This document shows, in pieces, positions 7,848 to 16,224 of a stretch of DNA of 36,920 nucleotides. The notes under the pieces are model-generated. The model was not told the DNA's origin, ran no database searches, and saw only the letters and a list, made by a program, of their open reading frames with translations. Positions within the stretch are counted from its first letter, which is position 1, and each line of letters opens with the position of its first letter. The stretch is from Streptomyces sp. ISL-94 (GTDB lineage Bacteria; Actinomycetota; Actinomycetes; Streptomycetales; Streptomycetaceae): assembly GCF_018614075.1 (NCBI RefSeq), contig NZ_JAGGOZ010000131.1:1-36920 (forward strand), in the 5' to 3' direction. A program made the position numbers and the translations under genes.

Positions 7848-8885
7848 ATGCCCAAGTCCCGTAGCTTCCCCCTCTCCCGCCGCGGTTTCATCGCGGCCGG
7901 CGGCGCCCTCGGCCTCGTCGCGGCGCTCGCCGCGTGCGGCGGCACCGACTCGGCGAAGGGTGACGGCGGCAAGGACAAGGGCAGCGCGGCCTCGGGCCCG
8001 TGGACCTTCACGGACGACCTCAAGAAGGAGGTCAGCCTGAAGGCGAAGCCGAAGAACATCGTCGCCTTCACCGGCACCGCCGCCGCGCTGTACGACTACG
8101 GCATCCCGGTCAAGGGCGTCTTCGGCCCGACCAAGACCGCCGACGGCAAGGCCGACGTCCAGGCCGGCTCGATGGACATCTCCAAGGTCGAGATCCTCGG
8201 CAACGTCTACGACGAGTTCAACGTCGAGAAGTACGCGGCCCTCCAGCCCGACCTGCTCGTCACCAACACCTGGGACGGCTCCTACTGGTACGTGCCCGAG
8301 GCCTCCAAGGACAAGATCCTGAAGCTGGCCCCGGCCGCCGCGATCGGCGTCGGCGGCGACGTCAGCATGGACAAGGCCCTGGAGCGCACCGCGGACCTCG
8401 CCAAGTCCCTGGGCGCCGACATGAACGCCAAGGCCGCCGTCGACGGCAAGGCCCGCTTCGAGGCCGCCGCCGCGAAGGTCCGCGAGGCCACCAAGGCCAA
8501 CCCCGGCATCAAGGTCCTCGTCGGCTCCGGCTCCGCCGACCTCTTCTACGCCTCCACGCCGGACACCTCGGCCGACCTGAAGTACTTCAAGTCGCTGGGC
8601 GTCGAGTTCGTCACCCCCGAGAAGCTGGACGAGGGCGGCTTCTTCGAGAGCCTGAGCTGGGAGAACGCCGGCAAGTACAAGGCCGACGTCATCCTGCTCG
8701 ACAACCGCACCGGCACCCTGCAGCCGGAGGAGTTGAAGGCGAAGGCCACCTGGGCCGAGCTCCCCGCGGTGAAGGCCGGCCAGATCACCCCGCGCGTCAC
8801 CGAGCCGATCTACTCGTACGAGAAGTGCGCCCAGATCCTCGAGGACCTCGCGAAGGGCATCCAGAACGCCAAGAAGGTCAGCTGA
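7848..8885 (+). CDS. desE: Ferrioxamine-binding lipoprotein of an iron-siderophore ABC importer
   Basis: The 345-aa extracellular substrate-binding protein captures ferrioxamine complexes for import. The signal sequence has a twin arginine (LSRRGFIAAGG), a hydrophobic stretch and a lipobox ending LAAC at about residue 30, so it is a lipoprotein possibly exported by Tat. The remainder is a periplasmic-binding (TroA/FhuD-like) fold. An iron box precedes the gene, and the ferrioxamine-utilisation gene desF follows 40 bp later. The des context identifies it as DesE. No permease or ATPase genes are adjacent, so it must work with a transporter encoded elsewhere. Confidence 0.95.
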   Translation: MPKSRSFPLSRRGFIAAGGALGLVAALAACGGTDSAKGDGGKDKGSAASGPWTFTDDLKKEVSLKAKPKNIVAFTGTAAALYDYGIPVKGVFGPTKTADGKADVQAGSMDISKVEILGNVYDEFNVEKYAALQPDLLVTNTWDGSYWYVPEASKDKILKLAPAAAIGVGGDVSMDKALERTADLAKSLGADMNAKAAVDGKARFEAAAAKVREATKANPGIKVLVGSGSADLFYASTPDTSADLKYFKSLGVEFVTPEKLDEGGFFESLSWENAGKYKADVILLDNRTGTLQPEELKAKATWAELPAVKAGQITPRVTEPIYSYEKCAQILEDLAKGIQNAKKVS

Positions 8886-8925
8886 CCACCCTTCACTCCG
8901 GCCGAATCCCAGGGGGACCCTCCGC

Positions 8926-9849
8926 ATGACCGCCACCGCGTCCGACGCCCCGGCCGCAGCGCACTTCCGGTTCTTCGCACTGGACGTGCTCCGCACGCGC
9001 CGCCTCGGCCATTCGTTCCTGCGCGTCACGTTCGGCGGTGAGTCCCTCGCGGACTTCCGTTCGGGCGGCTACGACCAGAGCCTCTCGCTCTTCCTTCCGC
9101 CGCCGGGACGGGAGCACACCGTGCTGCCGTCCACGGACGAGGACACCTGGTTCGCCGCCTGGCGCGGGATGCCGGACGAGGAGCGTCCGGTGATGCGCTC
9201 CTACACCGTGCGCGAGCAGCGCCGTACGCCCGAGGGCGTGGACGAGGTCGACATCGACTTCGTCCTCCACGGGGATCCCGCCGCGGCAGCGGCTGATGTC
9301 ACAGGGCCCGCCTCGCACTGGGCCGGGCGGGCGGTGACCGGCCGGCGGATCCTCGCGATCGGTCCGGCCGTCGCCGAGAACAAGTCCGTACGGTTCCAGC
9401 CGCCGGCCGCCGCCGACGCGATCTGGATGTACGCGGACGAGACCGCGCTGCCGGCCGCGGCCGCGATCCTGGACCGGCTGCCCGCCGGGACCAGGGTCCG
9501 CGCCTGGTTCGAGGTCCCGCACGAGGACGACCGGCTGGACCTGCAGGCCCCCGCCGAGGCGGACATCACCTGGATCGTGCGGAAGAACGCGGGCCGGGAG
9601 CGGACCGACCAGGTACTGGGCGTACTGCGCTCGGCCGAACCGGCGGCCGCCGAAGCCCCGTACGCATGGCTCGCGGGCGAGGCGGGCACGGTCCGCGCGG
9701 TGCGCCGCCACTTCGTGCAGGAACACCTCCTCGACCGCCGCGCGGTGCGCTTCACCGGCTACTGGCGACTCGGTGCGAGCGAGGAGGAACTGCTCGCCGA
9801 GGCGTACGCGGGCAAGGCCCCGAGTGAGGACCCCGGGTCCGAGCTCTAG
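8926..9849 (+). CDS. desF: Siderophore-interacting FAD protein (ferrioxamine reductase)
   Basis: The 307-aa product belongs to the SIP/ViuB family, which uses FAD and NAD(P)H to reduce Fe3+ bound to siderophores and release iron in the cytoplasm. The N-terminal flavin-binding barrel includes the RSYTVREQ motif (about 90-97), and the C-terminal half includes AYAWLAGEAGTVRAVRRHFV and the terminal FTGYWRLGASEEELL typical of the family. It is co-transcribed with desE, apparently under the same iron box, and followed by a perfect-palindrome terminator. Confidence 0.94.
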   Translation: MTATASDAPAAAHFRFFALDVLRTRRLGHSFLRVTFGGESLADFRSGGYDQSLSLFLPPPGREHTVLPSTDEDTWFAAWRGMPDEERPVMRSYTVREQRRTPEGVDEVDIDFVLHGDPAAAAADVTGPASHWAGRAVTGRRILAIGPAVAENKSVRFQPPAAADAIWMYADETALPAAAAILDRLPAGTRVRAWFEVPHEDDRLDLQAPAEADITWIVRKNAGRERTDQVLGVLRSAEPAAAEAPYAWLAGEAGTVRAVRRHFVQEHLLDRRAVRFTGYWRLGASEEELLAEAYAGKAPSEDPGSEL

Positions 9850-9880
9850 GTGCAACCCCGCCGTTCACCAGGCATTTCAG

Positions 9881-9912
9881 GGAAGGGTCCCGGCCATGGC
9901 CGGGACCCTTCC
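9881..9912. terminator. Perfect 32-bp palindrome after desF
   Basis: GGAAGGGTCCCGGCC followed by its complement forms an uninterrupted palindrome from 9881 to 9912, long enough for a stable terminator hairpin. It insulates desEF from the separately regulated desABCD promoter. Confidence 0.85.
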
Positions 9913-9928
9913 CTGTTTGGAGATCAGG

Positions 9929-9947
9929 TTAGGTTAGGCTAACCTAA
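9929..9947. promoter_or_regulatory. Consensus iron box of desABCD
   Basis: TTAGGTTAGGCTAACCTAA is a perfect 19-bp palindrome identical to the canonical iron box recognised by DmdR1/IdeR/DtxR-type repressors. It lies 50 bp before the desA ATG and should repress desferrioxamine synthesis under iron sufficiency. Confidence 0.96.
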
Positions 9948-9996
9948 GCAGCGCCCCACCAGCCCCCCCATCTCCCGCCTGCCCGGAGGAAAGTTG

Positions 9997-11487
9997 ATGC
10001 GCCAGCATCTGCTGAACGAGACGACCGCGGATGTCTACCGGCGTTCTGTCACCGAGGGCGTCGACCGTGTCGCCGCCAAACTCGCCACCACCGAACGGCC
10101 CCACACCGGCATATCCGTCGACGCGCTCGCCCCGGTCGTCAACGGGATCGACCTCGACACCCCGCTGGCCGACGCCTCGGCCGCGCTGGCCGAGCTGGAG
10201 GACGTCTACCTCCGCGACGCCGTCTACTTCCACCACCCGCGCTACCTGGGGCACCTCAACTGCCCCGTGGTCATCCCCGCGGTGGTCGGCGAGGCCGTGC
10301 TCTCCGCCGTCAACTCCTCCCTCGACACCTGGGACCAGTCCATCGGCGGCACGCTCATCGAGCGCCGCCTGATCGACTGGACCGCCGGCCGCATCGGCCT
10401 CGGCGAGAGCGCGGACGGGATCTTCACCTCCGGCGGCAGCCAGTCCAACTTCCACGCGCTCCTGCTGGCCCGCGACGAGGCCTGCCGGATCGTCATGAAG
10501 CGGGCCTTGGACGCGGGCATCGGCCTCACGAAGGCCGAAGTCCTCCCGAAACTCCGCATCTTCGCCTCGGAGGCCGGCCACTTCAGCGTGCAGAAGTCGG
10601 CCGCCATGCTGGGCCTGGGCTACGAGGCCGTCATCGCCGTCCCGGTCGACCGCCACCGCCGGATGGACACCTCCGTCCTCGCGCTGGAGCTGGAGAACTG
10701 CGCCGCCGAGGGCCTCTTCCCGATGGCCGTCGTCGCGACCGCCGGCACCACCGACTTCGGGTCCATCGACCCGCTCCCCGAGATCGCCCGCCTCGCCGAC
10801 GAGCACTCCGCGTGGATGCACGTGGACGCCGCGTACGGCTGCGGGCTGCTGGTCTCCCCCACCCGCCGGCACCTCCTCGACGGCATCGAGCGCGCCGACT
10901 CGGTCACGGTCGACTACCACAAGTCGTTCTTCCAGCCCGTCAGCTCCAGCGCCATGCTGGTCCGCGACCGCGACACCCTCAAGCACGCCACGTACCACGC
11001 GGACTACCTCAACCCGCGCCGCATGGCCGAGGAGCGGATCCCGAACCAGGTCGACAAGTCCATCCAGACCACGCGCCGCTTCGACGCCCTCAAACTCTGG
11101 ATGACCCTGCGCGTCATGGGCGCCGACGGCGTCGGCTCGCTCTTCGACGAGGTCGTCACCCTCGCCGCCGCCGGCCATGACCTCATCGAGGCCGATCCGC
11201 GCTTCGAGGTCGTCGTCAAGCCACAGATCTCCACCCTCGTCTTCCGCTTCCTGCCCGGCGGGGAGGCCCCCGCGGACCTCGTCGACGAGGCCCAGCTCCA
11301 CGCCCGCAAGTCGCTCTTCGCCTCCGGCGAGGCCGTCGTCGCCGGCACGAAGGTGGACGGGAAGCAGTACCTGAAGTTCACCCTCCTCAACCCGCAGACC
11401 ACGACGGCCGACATCGCGGCCGTACTCGACCTTCTCGCCGCACACGCCGAGCAGTTCCTGGGAGAATCCCTTGCCGTCCACCGTTAA
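9997..11487 (+). CDS. desA: PLP-dependent lysine decarboxylase for desferrioxamine
   Basis: The 496-aa group II decarboxylase makes cadaverine from lysine, the first step of desferrioxamine synthesis. The PLP lysine is in SVTVDYHKSFFQP, about K309, preceded by the aspartate of HVDAAYGCG. SGGSQSNFHALL is the phosphate-binding region. GGAGGAAAG precedes the ATG at 9997; a TTG directly upstream is in frame but less likely. desB begins inside the last 17 bases of this gene. Confidence 0.97.
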   Translation: MRQHLLNETTADVYRRSVTEGVDRVAAKLATTERPHTGISVDALAPVVNGIDLDTPLADASAALAELEDVYLRDAVYFHHPRYLGHLNCPVVIPAVVGEAVLSAVNSSLDTWDQSIGGTLIERRLIDWTAGRIGLGESADGIFTSGGSQSNFHALLLARDEACRIVMKRALDAGIGLTKAEVLPKLRIFASEAGHFSVQKSAAMLGLGYEAVIAVPVDRHRRMDTSVLALELENCAAEGLFPMAVVATAGTTDFGSIDPLPEIARLADEHSAWMHVDAAYGCGLLVSPTRRHLLDGIERADSVTVDYHKSFFQPVSSSAMLVRDRDTLKHATYHADYLNPRRMAEERIPNQVDKSIQTTRRFDALKLWMTLRVMGADGVGSLFDEVVTLAAAGHDLIEADPRFEVVVKPQISTLVFRFLPGGEAPADLVDEAQLHARKSLFASGEAVVAGTKVDGKQYLKFTLLNPQTTTADIAAVLDLLAAHAEQFLGESLAVHR

Positions 11488-12772
11488 GCCCCACGACTTC
11501 ATCGGAATCGGCCTCGGTCCCTTCAACCTGGGCCTCGCCTGCCTGACCGGCCCGATCGACGAGCTCGACGGCCTCTTCATCGAGTCCAAGCCGCACTTCG
11601 AGTGGCACGCCGGGATGTTCCTCGACGGCGCCCACCTGCAGACGCCGTTCATGTCGGACCTGGTCACCCTCGCCGACCCGACCTCGCCCTTCTCCTTCCT
11701 CAACTACCTGAAGGACAAGGACCGGCTGTACTCCTTCTACATCCGGGAGAACTTCTACCCGCTGCGCGCCGAGTACAACGACTACTGCCGCTGGGCCGCC
11801 GACCGGCTGGACAACGTCCTGTACTCCACCTCCGTCACCGAGGTCACCTACGACGAGCGGGCCGGTCTCTACGAGGTCCACACCGACAAGGGCGAGACCC
11901 ACCTGGCCCGCCGCCTGGTCCTGGGCACCGGCACCCCGCCCTTCGTCCCGGAGGCCTGCGCCGGCCTCGGCGGCGACTTCCTGCACAACTCCGCCTACAT
12001 GCAGAACAAGGCGGAGCTGCAGAAGAAGAAGTCGATCACCCTGGTCGGTTCCGGCCAGAGCGCCGCCGAGATCTACTACGACCTCCTCGCCGAGATCGAC
12101 GTGTACGGCTACCGGCTCAACTGGGTCACGCGCTCCCCCCGGTTCTTCCCGCTGGAGTACACGAAGCTGACGCTGGAGATGACCTCGCCCGAGTACGTGG
12201 ACTACTTCCACGCCCTCCCCGAGGACACCCGCTACCGGCTGGAGACCCAGCAGAAGAACCTCTTCAAGGGCATCGACGGCGATCTGATCAACGCCATCTT
12301 CGACCTGCTCTACCAGAAGAAGATCACCATGCCGGGCGAGGTGCCGACCACCCTGCTGACCAACACCTCGCTGAACAGCACGGCCTACGACACCACCGCG
12401 CAGACCTACACCCTGGGCCTGCGCCAGGAGGAGCAGGAGCGGGATTTCACCCTCACCTCCGAGGGGCTGGTGCTGGCCACCGGTTACAAGTACCGCGTCC
12501 CCGACTTCCTCGCCCCCGTGCGCGAGCGGCTGAACTTCGACGGCCGCGGCCGCCTCGACGCCGCCCGCAACTACAGCGTCGACACCACGGGCCGCGGGGT
12601 GTACCTCCAGAACGGCACGACCCACAACCACTCCCTGACCTCGCCCGACCTGGGCATGGCCGCGTACCGCAATGCCTACATCGTCGGGGAGCTGCTGGGA
12701 CGCGAGTACTACAAGGTCGAGAAGTCCATCGCGTTCCAGCAGTTCGCAGCCCCGGAAGGCACGCACGTATGA
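11471..12772 (+). CDS. desB: FAD-dependent cadaverine/lysine N-monooxygenase
   Basis: The 433-aa N-hydroxylating monooxygenase converts cadaverine to N-hydroxycadaverine. The FAD-binding motif GIGLGPFNLGLACL is at about 12-25, the NADPH-binding motif VGSGQSAAEIYYDLL at about 192-206, and the C-terminal ATGY motif is present (LATGYKYRVPDF). The best start is TTG at 11471, preceded by GGGAGAA and overlapping the end of desA by 17 bp. The desC ATG overlaps its stop. Confidence 0.96.
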   Translation: MPSTVKPHDFIGIGLGPFNLGLACLTGPIDELDGLFIESKPHFEWHAGMFLDGAHLQTPFMSDLVTLADPTSPFSFLNYLKDKDRLYSFYIRENFYPLRAEYNDYCRWAADRLDNVLYSTSVTEVTYDERAGLYEVHTDKGETHLARRLVLGTGTPPFVPEACAGLGGDFLHNSAYMQNKAELQKKKSITLVGSGQSAAEIYYDLLAEIDVYGYRLNWVTRSPRFFPLEYTKLTLEMTSPEYVDYFHALPEDTRYRLETQQKNLFKGIDGDLINAIFDLLYQKKITMPGEVPTTLLTNTSLNSTAYDTTAQTYTLGLRQEEQERDFTLTSEGLVLATGYKYRVPDFLAPVRERLNFDGRGRLDAARNYSVDTTGRGVYLQNGTTHNHSLTSPDLGMAAYRNAYIVGELLGREYYKVEKSIAFQQFAAPEGTHV

Positions 12773-13356
12773 GCACCACCGACACCCTCTTCACCCGGAC
12801 GGACCCGGCCCTCGGGACCTTTTCCATCCGCCCGCTGGACCCCTTCGCCGACGCGGAGATGCTGCACGGCTGGGTCACGCACCCCAAGGCCTCGTTCTGG
12901 ATGATGCAGGACGCCTCGCTGCCGGACGTCGAGCGCGAGTACATGCGGATCGCCGCGCACGAGCACCACCAGGCCTTCATCGGCCTCCACGAGGGCCGCC
13001 CCGCCTTCCTGATGGAGAGCTACGACCCGGGCGAGCTGGAACTGGTCGGCCTGTACGACGCCCAGCCCGGCGACGTCGGCATGCACTTCCTCGTCGCGCC
13101 GAGCGACCAGCCCCTCAGCGGCTTCACCCGCGCCGTGATCACGACGGTGATGGCCGCCCTCTTCGCCGACGCGGCAACGCAGCGGGTCGTGGTGGAGCCG
13201 GACGTCCGCAACACGGCGGTGCACGCCCTCAACGAGGCGGTCGGATTCGTCCCCGAGCGCGAGGTCCGGAAGCCGGAGAAGACCGCCCTGCTCAGCTTCT
13301 GCACCCGCGCCCGGTTCGAGGCGGCCACCGGCATCACCCGGGAAGTGTCGATATGA
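12769..13356 (+). CDS. desC: N-hydroxycadaverine acyltransferase
   Basis: The 195-aa GNAT-fold acyltransferase of the siderophore type (IucB/RhbD-like) attaches succinyl or acetyl groups from the CoA thioester to N-hydroxycadaverine. Family features include FSIRPLDPFADAEMLHGWV near the start and VVVEPDVRNTAVHALNEAVG in the C-terminal acyl-CoA-binding part. The ATG overlaps the desB stop (ATGA), and the desD ATG overlaps its own stop, so the four genes are tightly coupled. Confidence 0.95.
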   Translation: MSTTDTLFTRTDPALGTFSIRPLDPFADAEMLHGWVTHPKASFWMMQDASLPDVEREYMRIAAHEHHQAFIGLHEGRPAFLMESYDPGELELVGLYDAQPGDVGMHFLVAPSDQPLSGFTRAVITTVMAALFADAATQRVVVEPDVRNTAVHALNEAVGFVPEREVRKPEKTALLSFCTRARFEAATGITREVSI

Positions 13357-15134
13357 GCCTGGCCGACGCCATCTCCCACCTCTCCCCCGAGCTGTGGGCC
13401 CGCGCGAACCGCGCGCTGGTCCGCAAGGCACTGGCGGAGTTCTCCCACGAACGCCTGCTGACCCCCAAGCCGCTGGGCGGGGACCGCTACTCGGTGCTCA
13501 GCGACGACGGCGCCGTCGAGTACCGCTTCACCGCCGTCCTGCACGCGCTGGACCACTGGGCGGTGGAGGAGTCCTCCATCACCCGCCACAAGGACGGCGG
13601 GCAGGCCGAGCTGGACGCCCTCGACTTCCACATCGAGCTCCGGCAGGCCTTGGGCCTGAGCGCCGAGGTGCTGCCCGTCTACCTGGAGGAGATCTCCTCC
13701 ACCCTGGCCGGCACCGGCTTCAAGTACACCAAGCCGCAGGTCTCCGCCGCCGTCCTCGCCAAGTCCTCCTTCCAGGACATCGAGACGGGCATGACCGAGG
13801 GCCACCCCTGCTTCGTGGCCAACAACGGCCGCCTGGGCTTCGGCGTCCACGAGTACCTCTCGTACGCGCCGGAGACCGCGAGCCCGGTCCACCTGGTGTG
13901 GGTCGCCGCCCGCAGGGACGTCTCCACCTTCACGGCGGGCGCCGGCCTGGACCACGACTCCTTCATCCGGGCCGAGCTGGGCGAGGCGGCCCTCGCCGGC
14001 TTCGCCGCCAAGCTGGCCGCCCTGGGCCTGGACCTCGCGGACTACCACCTGCTGCCGGTGCACCCCTGGCAGTGGTGGAACAAGACCACGGTCACCTTCG
14101 CGGCCGAGATCGCGAACCGCCGCCTGGTCCTGCTGGGCGAGGGCGAGGACGCCTACCTGCCGCAGCAGTCGATCCGTACCTTCTTCAACACCACCACGCC
14201 GACGAAGCACTACGTCAAGACGGCGATCTCGGTGCTGAACATGGGCTTCATGCGGGGCCTGTCGGCCGCGTACATGGAGGCCACCCCGGCCATCAACGAC
14301 TGGCTGCACCAGCTGATCGCGTCCGACGAGGTCCTGCGGTCCGTCGACTTCTCGATCATCCGCGAGCGCGCGGCGATCGGCTACCACCACCGCCAGTACG
14401 AGCGCGCCACCGACCGGTATTCGCCGTACCGCAAGATGCTGGCCGCACTGTGGCGCGAGTCCCCGGTGAACTCCCTGCGGGAGGGCGAGCGCCTCGCGAC
14501 GATGGCCTCCCTCCTGCACGTGGACTCCGAGGGCCGGTCGTTCGCCGGCGCGCTGATCGAGGAGTCGGGCCTCACCCCGGCCGAGTGGCTGAAGCCGTAC
14601 CTGCGCGCCTACCTGCTCCCGCTGCTGCACTGCTTCTACCAGTACGACCTGGCGTACATGCCGCACGGCGAGAACACCATCCTCGTCGTCAAGGACGGTG
14701 TGGTGCAGCGGGCGATCTTCAAGGACATCGCCGAGGAGATCGTGGTCATGGACGCGGACGCGGTGCTGCCGCCCGCGGTCGAGCGGGTCCGGGCGGACAT
14801 CCCGGAGGACATGAAGCTGCTGTCGATCTTCACGGACGTTTTCGACTGCTTCTTCCGCTTCCTGGGCTCAGTCCTGGCCTCCGAGGGCATCTGCACCGAG
14901 GAAACGTTCTGGCGGGCGGTGGCGGACTGCGCCCACGACTACCAGGACTCGGTGCCGGCCCTGGCGGACCGCTTCGAGCGCTACGACCTCTTCGCGGAGG
15001 AGTTCGCGCTGTCCTGCCTGAACCGCCTCCAGCTGCGGAACAACAAGCAGATGGTCGACCTCGCCGATCCGGCGGCTGCCCTCCAGCTGATCGGCACCCT
15101 CAAGAACCCCGTCGCGCCCTTCGCGCGACGGTGA
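13353..15134 (+). CDS. desD: NRPS-independent siderophore synthetase (desferrioxamine trimerisation and macrocyclisation)
   Basis: The 593-aa IucA/IucC-type synthetase uses ATP to join hydroxamate units and close the ring of desferrioxamine E, or make linear B/G forms. The IucA/IucC domain covers about 130-380 (GHPCFVANNGRLGFGVHEY, LLPVHPWQWWNK, SIRTFFNTTTPTKHYVKTA) and the FhuF-like C-terminal domain about 400-570 (MPHGENTILVVKDG). The last 65 bp, encoding PAAALQLIGTLKNPVAPFARR and the stop, are repeated at 21084-21148 with one mismatch, which marks the two edges of the accessory island. Confidence 0.97.
   Translation: MSLADAISHLSPELWARANRALVRKALAEFSHERLLTPKPLGGDRYSVLSDDGAVEYRFTAVLHALDHWAVEESSITRHKDGGQAELDALDFHIELRQALGLSAEVLPVYLEEISSTLAGTGFKYTKPQVSAAVLAKSSFQDIETGMTEGHPCFVANNGRLGFGVHEYLSYAPETASPVHLVWVAARRDVSTFTAGAGLDHDSFIRAELGEAALAGFAAKLAALGLDLADYHLLPVHPWQWWNKTTVTFAAEIANRRLVLLGEGEDAYLPQQSIRTFFNTTTPTKHYVKTAISVLNMGFMRGLSAAYMEATPAINDWLHQLIASDEVLRSVDFSIIRERAAIGYHHRQYERATDRYSPYRKMLAALWRESPVNSLREGERLATMASLLHVDSEGRSFAGALIEESGLTPAEWLKPYLRAYLLPLLHCFYQYDLAYMPHGENTILVVKDGVVQRAIFKDIAEEIVVMDADAVLPPAVERVRADIPEDMKLLSIFTDVFDCFFRFLGSVLASEGICTEETFWRAVADCAHDYQDSVPALADRFERYDLFAEEFALSCLNRLQLRNNKQMVDLADPAAALQLIGTLKNPVAPFARR
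15070..15134 (+). repeat. desD 3'-end direct repeat, left copy
   Basis: This 65-bp tail of desD recurs in direct orientation at 21084-21148, with 64 of 65 bases identical (T15077 versus G21091). The terminators after the two copies differ in stem sequence but share an ACGGTCCCTCGG loop. Confidence 0.95.
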
Positions 15135-15141
15135 TCGGGGG

Positions 15142-15180
15142 CGGGCAGGCGGTCGTTACGGTCCCTCGGCCGCCTGCCCG
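15142..15180 (+). terminator. Terminator hairpin after desD
   Basis: CGGGCAGGCGG (15142-15152) pairs perfectly with CCGCCTGCCCG (15170-15180). The 17-base loop contains ACGGTCCCTCGG, also found in the loop after the second desD tail. Confidence 0.85.
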
Positions 15181-15194
15181 TCCCTATAGCACCA

Positions 15195-15240
15195 AGGCGT
15201 GTCCGCGAAGCCCAGACTGGCCCTCTTCGCGAACACGCCT
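15195..15240. terminator. Second long hairpin between desD and the convergent gene
   Basis: AGGCGTGT, C, CGCGAAG (15195-15210) pairs with CTTCGCG, A, ACACGCCT (15225-15240): 15 paired bases with one internal mismatch and a 14-base loop. It lies just beyond the stop of the minus-strand DUF7848-like gene and probably terminates leftward transcription. Confidence 0.7.
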
Positions 15241-15250
15241 CGCGTGTTTC

Positions 15251-15454
15251 TCAGTCCGCTGCCAGGGCCCGCTGGAAATCGGTGACGATCCGCCGGAACC
15301 CGGTGTGCCCGGTCTGCCGCGCATGCCGCAGGGCCCACACGGCGGGCCCGTCGTCGTCATCGGCCGGCCCGGACCCGGCGAGGCAGGAGGTGCACTCGAC
15401 CTCGTAGATCGCCTCGCTCCCGGTCCGGTCGGGGGTCAGCAGCCAGGCCGCCAC
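15251..15454 (-). CDS. Small DUF7848-like protein
   Basis: The 67-aa product contains IYEVECTSC and then WALRHARQTGHTGFRRIV, the pattern of small Streptomyces proteins I associate with DUF7848, which often sit beside XRE/ATPase modules. Function is unknown. The GTG start at 15454 follows GAAGG and overlaps the end of the upstream ATPase gene. An ATG at 15481 would add nine residues and increase the overlap to 46 bp. Confidence 0.7.
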   Translation of the reverse strand: MAAWLLTPDRTGSEAIYEVECTSCLAGSGPADDDDGPAVWALRHARQTGHTGFRRIVTDFQRALAAD

Positions 15455-15852
15455 GGCACCTTCACGGACAACTCGGCCCACACCAGCTTCCCGGGCCCGA
15501 CCCGCTCCCCGACGGCCCAGCGGTCTGCGACGGCCGCCACCAGGTAGAGCCCACGCCCGCCGTCACCGTCCCGGTGGGATGTTCCAACCACGGGCTGTGC
15601 GGGACTGGTGTCATGCACCTCGACCCGTACGCCGTTGCCGAGCCGTACGTACCGGGTCTCGATCTCCCGGTCGCGGGGAGCGACGGCGTGCCGCACGGCG
15701 TTGGTCACGAGCTCGGAGGCCACGAGCAGGGCGTCCCCCTCCAGCTCGGAGAGCCCCCAGTCGGTCAGCGCCTTGCGTAGTTCGGCCCGCGCGAGCGGCA
15801 CACACCCGGCCTCCCGCCGGCACCGCCGCACCACTACTTCCTGTTCGCTCAC
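15436..15852 (-). CDS. ATP-binding protein, anti-sigma/RsbW-like kinase fold
   Basis: The 138-aa product has a single HATPase_c_2 domain: LLVASELVTNAVRHA carries the N-box asparagine, VEVHDTSPAQPVV the ATP-lid aspartate, and GGRGLYLVAAVADRWAV the G-box. Streptomyces encodes many such stand-alone proteins; a few are anti-sigma factors, but most have unknown partners. It is divergent from the XRE/DUF5753 regulator at 16225 with DUF397 genes beyond, a WhiJ-like grouping. The GTG start at 15852 begins VSEQEVVVRRC. Earlier in-frame starts extend into unlikely low-complexity sequence. Confidence 0.88.
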   Translation of the reverse strand: MSEQEVVVRRCRREAGCVPLARAELRKALTDWGLSELEGDALLVASELVTNAVRHAVAPRDREIETRYVRLGNGVRVEVHDTSPAQPVVGTSHRDGDGGRGLYLVAAVADRWAVGERVGPGKLVWAELSVKVPWRPGC

Positions 15853-16224
15853 CGGGCCACCGCCCGCCCGTGGATGACCCGGGGCCCGAGATCGATCCCG
15901 TAGGTGGCAAGCGCAAGCACTTGCCTTCGCCACCACTGCCGTAGCGGTGGCACCAGCCCGATAAAATGCAGCACGTTGACGCTCCTTCGTAAGCGTTGGC
16001 CACGCCCCCGGACTGTTAGCGCAGTCGCGGGGGTCTACACGTTCAGCACCAATCACGCGCCGCACCCACTCACATGCGGTACGTCACAGCTTCACGGTAG
16101 GGCCGCAATCCTCGCCGCCGCAAGAAGATGCAACGCAAACTTGCGAATCACTCGTTCGTGGGTGTTCCCTGGCCGCACCGCATGCCAAACCGGCAGACTG
16201 GCAAGGATGTTGAGAGGAGTCACC
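15853..16224. promoter_or_regulatory. Divergent promoter region of the WhiJ-like module
   Basis: This 372-bp stretch has no convincing gene. It contains GGCAAG/CTTGCC with an 8-base spacer at about 15907-15926, and GCCACC/GGTGGC with an 11-base spacer just right of it. Both are candidate operator or hairpin elements. Promoters for the leftward ATPase gene and the rightward XRE gene must lie here. Confidence 0.5.

Noticed and set aside
12672..13352. Extended upstream start for desD, inside desC
   Set aside because: The extension is low-complexity arginine-rich sequence; the ATG at 13353 overlaps the desC stop and begins the conserved N-terminus.
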